A stretch of DNA of 36,161 bases, taken from positions 24,875 through 61,035 of the forward strand of contig PBKX01000020.1 in the NCBI GenBank assembly GCA_002722215.1. Direction: 5' to 3'. Source of the DNA: Flavobacteriales bacterium (lineage in GTDB: Bacteria; Bacteroidota; Bacteroidia; Flavobacteriales; TMED113). The notes beneath the pieces were generated by a model, which was not told the origin of the DNA, searched no databases, and saw nothing but the letters and a program-made list of their open reading frames with translations. Below, piece after piece: positions 31,675 through 36,161 of the stretch (the first letter of the stretch is position 1; each line of letters begins with the position of its first letter). A program made the position numbers and the translations under genes.

Positions 31675-33123
31675 ATGTCAACAATTAGAAGAAATAGTAA
31701 AATACCCCCTCAAGCAATAGACTTCGAAGAAGCTGTATTAGGTGCAATCATGATTGATCAGAATGCAATAGCAGAAGTTGGTGATATATTATCATCTGAA
31801 GTTTTTTACAAAGATGCACACAAAGAGATCTATAAAGTGATCGAAAAACTATTTCAAGACGGACAGCCAATTGACACATTAATGATTTCAGAAAAACTGC
31901 AAAAAAAGAAAAAATTAAAGTTATGTGGTGGAGATCATTATCTCGCAGAGTTAACTCAAAAAGTTATTTCGTCAGCAAATATTGAATATCATGCACGGAT
32001 TATCGTGCAAAAACATATTCAAAGAGAATTAATTACAACATGTAGTAATATCATTAATGATGCTTTTGACGAATCTACCGATGCTATCGAACTATTAGAT
32101 GCAGTTGAAAGTCAAATATTTGCAATAAGTGAAGGGAATATAAAAAAGAAATACTTAACCGCAAGTAAATTAATCCAAAACGCTATTAAAGAGATTGAAC
32201 GAATTGGCAATTTAAAAGAAGGTTTAAGTGGCATTGCATCTGGTTTTGACGAAATTGACAATGTTACAAGTGGATGGCAAAAATCAGAGCTTATTATTAT
32301 TGCAGCTAGACCAGGTATGGGAAAAACTGCATTTGTGTTATCAATGGCTAGGAATATAGCAGTAGATAATAAAATACCTGTTGCCGTTTTTTCACTAGAA
32401 ATGTCATCACTACAACTTATAACTAGACTAATTACAGCAGAAACCGGATTAAATCAACAAAAATTACGAACCGGTGATTTAGATAAATGGGAATGGGAGA
32501 TATTACATAATAAAATCAAAAATATTGAAAAGGCTGATATTTATATTGATGATACACCAGCATTATCTGTATTTGACTTAAGAGCTAAATGTAGAAGACT
32601 GCAAAGTGAACATGGTATACAAATTATAATTGTAGATTATTTACAATTAATGATCACTAGAGATCATAGAGGAAATAGAGAACAAGAAATATCACATATT
32701 TCAAGATCCTTAAAAGGAATTGCAAAAGAACTAGGCGTTCCCGTGATTGCTTTATCACAACTAAGTCGTGCTGTAGAAACTAGAGGAGGAACCGATAAAA
32801 GACCTGTATTATCTGACTTAAGAGAATCCGGTGCAATTGAACAAGATGCAGATATAGTATCATTTATATATAGACCGGAATACTATGGAATCACTGAGTG
32901 GGATCTAACACCAACTGGACCAACTGAAGGAGAAGCTGAATTTCTTATTGCAAAACATCGAAATGGACCCACTCATAGAGCACGATTAAGATTTGAATCT
33001 AAGCTAATTAAATTTAGCAATCTAGATGATGAATTATATTCAACACAATATAATTCGAAAATTAATAGTGACACCCCGTTTTCATCTGATGATGAAATAT
33101 CTGATAAAGGATCGAATGTATAA
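31675..33123 (+). CDS. dnaB: Replicative DNA helicase DnaB
   Basis: A protein of 482 aa forming the hexameric fork helicase. The N-terminal domain (about 10-115) starts PPQAIDFEEAVLGAIMIDQN. The RecA-like C-terminal domain begins GIASGFDEIDNVTSGWQKSE and has Walker A ARPGMGKTAF (K217, T218), IIVDYLQLM (Walker B Asp), ALSQLSRAVETRGG and the arginine-finger region SDLRESGAIEQDADIVSFIYR, then KHRNGPTHRARLRF. There is no intein, which some dnaB genes carry in the P-loop. The C-terminal tail of about 30 residues is acidic and Ser-rich. The next gene starts inside the dnaB end (8-base overlap). Confidence 0.97.
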   Translation: MSTIRRNSKIPPQAIDFEEAVLGAIMIDQNAIAEVGDILSSEVFYKDAHKEIYKVIEKLFQDGQPIDTLMISEKLQKKKKLKLCGGDHYLAELTQKVISSANIEYHARIIVQKHIQRELITTCSNIINDAFDESTDAIELLDAVESQIFAISEGNIKKKYLTASKLIQNAIKEIERIGNLKEGLSGIASGFDEIDNVTSGWQKSELIIIAARPGMGKTAFVLSMARNIAVDNKIPVAVFSLEMSSLQLITRLITAETGLNQQKLRTGDLDKWEWEILHNKIKNIEKADIYIDDTPALSVFDLRAKCRRLQSEHGIQIIIVDYLQLMITRDHRGNREQEISHISRSLKGIAKELGVPVIALSQLSRAVETRGGTDKRPVLSDLRESGAIEQDADIVSFIYRPEYYGITEWDLTPTGPTEGEAEFLIAKHRNGPTHRARLRFESKLIKFSNLDDELYSTQYNSKINSDTPFSSDDEISDKGSNV

Positions 33124-34372
33124 TCTATTAAAAATACTGACTTTTTTTATTATTAGTAATTTGTCTTTTGGGCAAAGCATTTTAATACAGATGGATGAAA
33201 GTCAAAAAAATCACTTAAAAGCATATGGATTAGCATATTTTGTTTTGGAGAATAAACTAGAAGTCAATTGGCTACTCAATTATAAAGGAGGCAGTTTTAT
33301 GTTTCCTTTTCTAGAAGCATTAGAAAAAGAATGTATATATCGTGGCATATCATACATTAAGATATCATCCGAGGAAAAAAATACGATTCTCCATGAAATA
33401 GCAAATCCTCAAAACAATTATGACATCATTAAATTAGAAAAAGCTCCTAAAATAGCAGTTTATTCCCCTAAAAATAAACAACCATGGGATGATGCTGTAA
33501 CATTGGTATTAGAATACGCAGAGATAACCTATGATGTTATTTATGATGATGAAATACTAAATAACTTATTGCCATTATATGATTGGTTACACCTACATCA
33601 TGAAGATTTTACAGGTCAATATGGTAAGTTCTATAGATCTTTTAAAAATGCACCCTGGTATATAGAGCAAAAAACACTATTTGAAAAAGAAGCTCATGAA
33701 CAAGGTTTCCAAAAAGTTTCAAAACAAAAATTAAGTGTAGTAAAAAAAATTCAAGAATATACAGCCGGTGGAGGCTTTCTATTTGCCATGTGTTCTGCAA
33801 CAGACACATACGATATTGCACTCTCAGCAGAAAATACTGACATCTGTGAATATATGTTTGATGGCGATCCGATTGAAGAAAATGCAGAAAAAAAGTTAAT
33901 TTTTTCTGAAACTTTTGCGTTTGAAAATTTTGATATTATCAAAAATCCAAATATATATGAATACTCCAATATAGATGTAACCCAAACTAGAAAAATTGAA
34001 GAAGAAAATGATTTTTTTACATTATTTGAGTTTTCAGCAAAATGGGACCCTGTACCAACAATGCTCTGTCAAAATCACACAAATATTATCAAAGGATTTA
34101 TTGGGCAAACAACAGCGTTTAATAAAGATCTCATTAAAGCTAATGTCTTAATTATGGGAGAAAACAAATCCCTAAATGAAGCTAGATATATCCATGGGGA
34201 ATTCGGAAAGGGAACATGGACATTTTATGGAGGACATGATCCTGAAGATTATAAACATCGAATCGGAGATCCAAAAACAGAATTAGCATTATACCCAAAT
34301 TCTCCAGGCTATCGATTGATTTTAAATAATATCCTCTTTCCTGCTGCAAAAAAGAAAAAAAGAAAAACTTAA
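33116..34372 (+). CDS. Secreted Bacteroidota protein with GATase-like Cys elbow (often labelled asparagine synthetase B)
   Basis: A protein of 418 aa from ATG 33116, which gives a clean signal peptide (MYNLLKILTFFIISNLSFGQ); a longer in-frame reading from 33026 would bury this leader behind dnaB-overlapping codons. Conserved blocks are MDESQKNHLKAYGLAYFVLE, VNWLLNYKGGSFM, KAPKIAVYSPKNKQPWDDAV, YDWLHLHHEDFTGQYGKFY, GGGFLFAMCSATDTYD (Cys226) and GTWTFYGGHDPEDYKHRIGD. I recall this family in Flavobacteriia next to dnaB under the label asparagine synthetase B, but it has no N-terminal Cys glutaminase domain and no PP-loop ATP site (SGGxDS). The glycine-rich turn into Cys226 and the late GGHD resemble class I glutamine amidotransferase or ThuA-like folds. 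Function is unknown; an envelope location is likely. It overlaps dnaB by 8 bases and the convergent porin gene by 4. Confidence 0.8.
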   Translation: MYNLLKILTFFIISNLSFGQSILIQMDESQKNHLKAYGLAYFVLENKLEVNWLLNYKGGSFMFPFLEALEKECIYRGISYIKISSEEKNTILHEIANPQNNYDIIKLEKAPKIAVYSPKNKQPWDDAVTLVLEYAEITYDVIYDDEILNNLLPLYDWLHLHHEDFTGQYGKFYRSFKNAPWYIEQKTLFEKEAHEQGFQKVSKQKLSVVKKIQEYTAGGGFLFAMCSATDTYDIALSAENTDICEYMFDGDPIEENAEKKLIFSETFAFENFDIIKNPNIYEYSNIDVTQTRKIEEENDFFTLFEFSAKWDPVPTMLCQNHTNIIKGFIGQTTAFNKDLIKANVLIMGENKSLNEARYIHGEFGKGTWTFYGGHDPEDYKHRIGDPKTELALYPNSPGYRLILNNILFPAAKKKKRKT

Positions 34373-36036
34373 TTTAAAAATTGCCATTTTATAGATAGCT
34401 GAACAGTCTGTGGTGGTATAGGATAATTATTTATTAAAAAATTATTTTCTAAAAACAAACTACTAATATTTCTAAAAACTAATCCAAAAGAAAAATCAGC
34501 CTTCTCTATAGCAAATGATAATGAACCCAGAGGAATCAAACCATTTTTTTGATTTATTTGTCTATAAAATAAATCTGTTAAAGGAAAGTATGAGTTTATA
34601 TAGTATTTTGAAAAAATATTAAAGGTGAAAGAACTTAAAAATGAAATATCTTTTAATAGTAAAGATTTATATTCTATTTTTTGTTGAAATAAAAAACTAG
34701 GAACAGATAAAACAGTATTATCAGATTGTTGAAAACAAAAACTACTTTTTAAGAACATTTTTTTGAAGTGCCAATCTTTATTTAGGATCAAATTAAAATA
34801 GAGCAACTTTTCTTCTAATTGAACAGGAGATACTAATTCATTAAAATATAAATAATTAGAATACTGATTTAAAGACGATGAAATAAGAATCTTTGATTTA
34901 TTAAAATATGAATTAAAAAACATTGAAATAGTTCCCAATGAATTAAACTCATTCCAATTAAAAGAATATGAAGTATTGTAATGTTCAGTAAAAAAATTTG
35001 GCTTTTTTGAGTTTAAAATAATTTTTAAATTATGAGTAGATTTTTTTAAATTTTTATAAACATCGAAATCTAGAATATAATTATTCTTATTATAGCCTAT
35101 TGGACAAAAATTAACGTTAAAATTTATATTTTTATCTTTTTTAAATAATTCAGAACTTGAAATAGAGATATCTAGATCTCCTATATTATTTACTACTAGA
35201 TTATCTGCATTATAATAATTATGATTGATTGTAAAACTTACATTTTCATTCAAAAGAGACAAAGTATTGAGGACTCTGGTAAAATAGCTAGTTAAACTAT
35301 AATCTGAAACAATTGAATAGTATAGTGGGGTCAAAGAATAATAGAATGATGTTGGATCTGAATCAATAAAATATCTTTCAAAAAAATTAATAAAAATACC
35401 ATATCTCAATTTTAGTTTATTATGTATTTGGTAATGATGATTTAACTTTAATTCTCTGTTTTTTAAAATGCTTTGAGCTGTTAGATACGGTTGCATTAAA
35501 TCTAAAGATACCAATGAGTCATAGATAACACCACCATTTTGATTATAAGTTGCATTATTTGATAAAAAAGAAAAAAACAAAGAATAATCTGTCTTTTTAT
35601 TAATGTAGTGTAGAGACAAAAACAAAGAACTATATTTATTCTGTTGATGTTGAAGAAAACCTTCAGAACTTAAATTATCATATGAAAATTTTAATTTAAC
35701 ATTCTTACCAATCGGTCTTGTTAAAAATGTTTTTAATACACCGCCTGCATTATATGCACTTTGATAAAAAATATGACTATAAATGGAGTCTGATTCAATT
35801 AAATGGTCTTTTTTATCATAATCTACAAACCTAACTTTTTGACTATAATGAGAAAGGGAAAAATTATTATTTTGTAAGGGTAGGACCAAAAATAAGATAG
35901 GGTCTCCTATATTACTTATTTCAAGATTAAAAGTGTTTATAATATTCAAATCAAACACATCTAAACTATCTGATTCAAATAATTGTTTCGAAAAACCTAA
36001 AGAAAAAGTAAATACAAAAATTAAGAAACACCTCAT
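34369..36036 (-). CDS. Putative outer-membrane porin (Porin_10-like)
   Basis: A protein of 555 aa with a signal peptide (MRCFLIFVFTFSLGFSKQ). The rest alternates hydrophobic and polar residues in strand-length segments with many aromatic residues, as in an outer-membrane beta barrel. The segment around LTRPIGKNVKLKFSYDNLSS followed by EGFLQHQQNKYSSLFLSLHY resembles the Bacteroidota putative porin family (Porin_10), though it is shorter than the usual 600-700 aa. The C-terminus PPQTVQLSIKWQFLN is an amphipathic last strand, ending in Asn rather than Phe. The substrate is unknown. It lies just after the 5S rRNA terminator on the same strand, only 13 bases past its T run, so its promoter must overlap the rRNA end or it depends on read-through. 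Confidence 0.72.
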   Translation of the reverse strand: MRCFLIFVFTFSLGFSKQLFESDSLDVFDLNIINTFNLEISNIGDPILFLVLPLQNNNFSLSHYSQKVRFVDYDKKDHLIESDSIYSHIFYQSAYNAGGVLKTFLTRPIGKNVKLKFSYDNLSSEGFLQHQQNKYSSLFLSLHYINKKTDYSLFFSFLSNNATYNQNGGVIYDSLVSLDLMQPYLTAQSILKNRELKLNHHYQIHNKLKLRYGIFINFFERYFIDSDPTSFYYSLTPLYYSIVSDYSLTSYFTRVLNTLSLLNENVSFTINHNYYNADNLVVNNIGDLDISISSSELFKKDKNINFNVNFCPIGYNKNNYILDFDVYKNLKKSTHNLKIILNSKKPNFFTEHYNTSYSFNWNEFNSLGTISMFFNSYFNKSKILISSSLNQYSNYLYFNELVSPVQLEEKLLYFNLILNKDWHFKKMFLKSSFCFQQSDNTVLSVPSFLFQQKIEYKSLLLKDISFLSSFTFNIFSKYYINSYFPLTDLFYRQINQKNGLIPLGSLSFAIEKADFSFGLVFRNISSLFLENNFLINNYPIPPQTVQLSIKWQFLN

Positions 36037-36049
36037 TGTAATTAAATAT

Positions 36050-36081
36050 AAAAAAAAAGCCCCAACTTACAAGTTGGGGCT
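36050..36081 (-). terminator. Rho-independent terminator of the rRNA operon
   Basis: Read on the minus strand, a GC-rich 10-base-pair stem (AGCCCCAACT with AGTTGGGGCT, loop TGTA) is followed by nine T. It sits directly after the 5S rRNA 3' end and is the strongest intrinsic terminator on this strand in the window. Confidence 0.92.
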
Positions 36082-36082
36082 G

Positions 36083-36161
36083 AAGGTTGGCGACGACATA
36101 CTCTCCCAGTTTTACCTAGTACCATCTGCGCTAACAGGCTTAACTTCTCTGTTCGATATGG
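36083..36161 (-). rRNA. rrf: 5S ribosomal RNA, 3' part (5' end outside window)
   Basis: The minus strand reads CCATATCGAACAGAGAAGTT from the window edge, then AAGCC, the GATGGTACT loop and GGGAGAGTATGTCGTCGCC, the conserved core and 3' end of bacterial 5S rRNA. Roughly 75 of about 110 bases are present; the 5' part and the rest of the operon (23S and 16S expected) lie beyond the right edge. The exact 3' end is estimated to within a few bases. Confidence 0.93.

Noticed and set aside
33026-33115. N-terminal extension of the protein downstream of dnaB
   Set aside because: It would overlap dnaB by 98 bases and hide a perfect signal peptide starting at ATG 33116.
33116-34372. Asparagine synthetase B as product name
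   Set aside because: There is no N-terminal nucleophile Cys2 glutaminase and no SGGxDS ATP site, and the protein has a signal peptide.

Overview
The window looks like chromosomal DNA of a marine, Flavobacteriales-like member of the Bacteroidota. The DNA is very AT-rich and intergenic gaps are tiny. Starts lack Shine-Dalgarno sequences, and several genes are preceded by the Bacteroidota -7 promoter box TANNTTTG. One protein carries a type IX secretion (T9SS) C-terminal sorting domain. Family-specific genes and neighbourhoods typical of this phylum are present (DUF4834, Porin_10-like barrel, PASTA/RluD/Ddl cluster, tgt next to an LptF/LptG permease). Most of the window is core genome; I see no phage, transposon, CRISPR array or tRNA.

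Layout. 1-1231: a short left edge, a 47-residue membrane peptide and a lipoprotein of the endonuclease/exonuclease/phosphatase fold. 1275-2906: a large stand-alone methyltransferase resembling polyketide-synthase C-methyltransferases. 2893-6131: envelope and RNA genes, with a PASTA protein and RluD on the minus strand diverging from Ddl and a T4-endonuclease-V-like UV repair enzyme. 6128-8027: rdgB, rlmH and nadC. 8089-12019: an M1 metallopeptidase fused to a C-terminal outer-membrane barrel, followed by a DUF2147 protein. 12024-20990 (minus): one tight operon, carB - DUF4834 - YfhO-like membrane protein - glycosyltransferase - polysaccharide flippase - glycosyltransferase, joined by 4-base start/stop overlaps. 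21079-21234: rpmH, missed by simple ORF length cut-offs. 21329-26822: an ABC exporter, then a 1240-residue cysteine-rich T9SS protein built from a degenerate cytochrome c domain, pacifastin-like and Kazal-like modules, eight GC-x-D-x-A-NY repeats, a thrombospondin type 3 repeat and the sorting domain. 26854-34372: rsmG, tgt, LptF/LptG permease, ispE, accA, dnaB and a secreted protein with a cysteine elbow, usually mislabelled asparagine synthetase B. 34369-36036: a Porin_10-like barrel. The right edge holds the 3' part of a 5S rRNA with its terminator, the end of an rRNA operon running on the minus strand.

How it fits together. Many genes build or decorate the envelope: Ddl and PASTA (peptidoglycan), LptF/G (LPS export), AccA and IspE (lipid and isoprenoid precursors), the YfhO/glycosyltransferase/flippase set (surface glycan), two barrels and one T9SS cargo protein. 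The rest is housekeeping: replication helicase, rRNA and tRNA modification, nucleotide sanitation, NAD and pyrimidine/arginine precursors. I found no clear new multi-gene system. The most unusual items are the peptidase-barrel fusion, the cysteine-rich protein whose haem motif reads CXXCY, the stand-alone PKS-type methyltransferase and the cysteine-elbow protein after dnaB.
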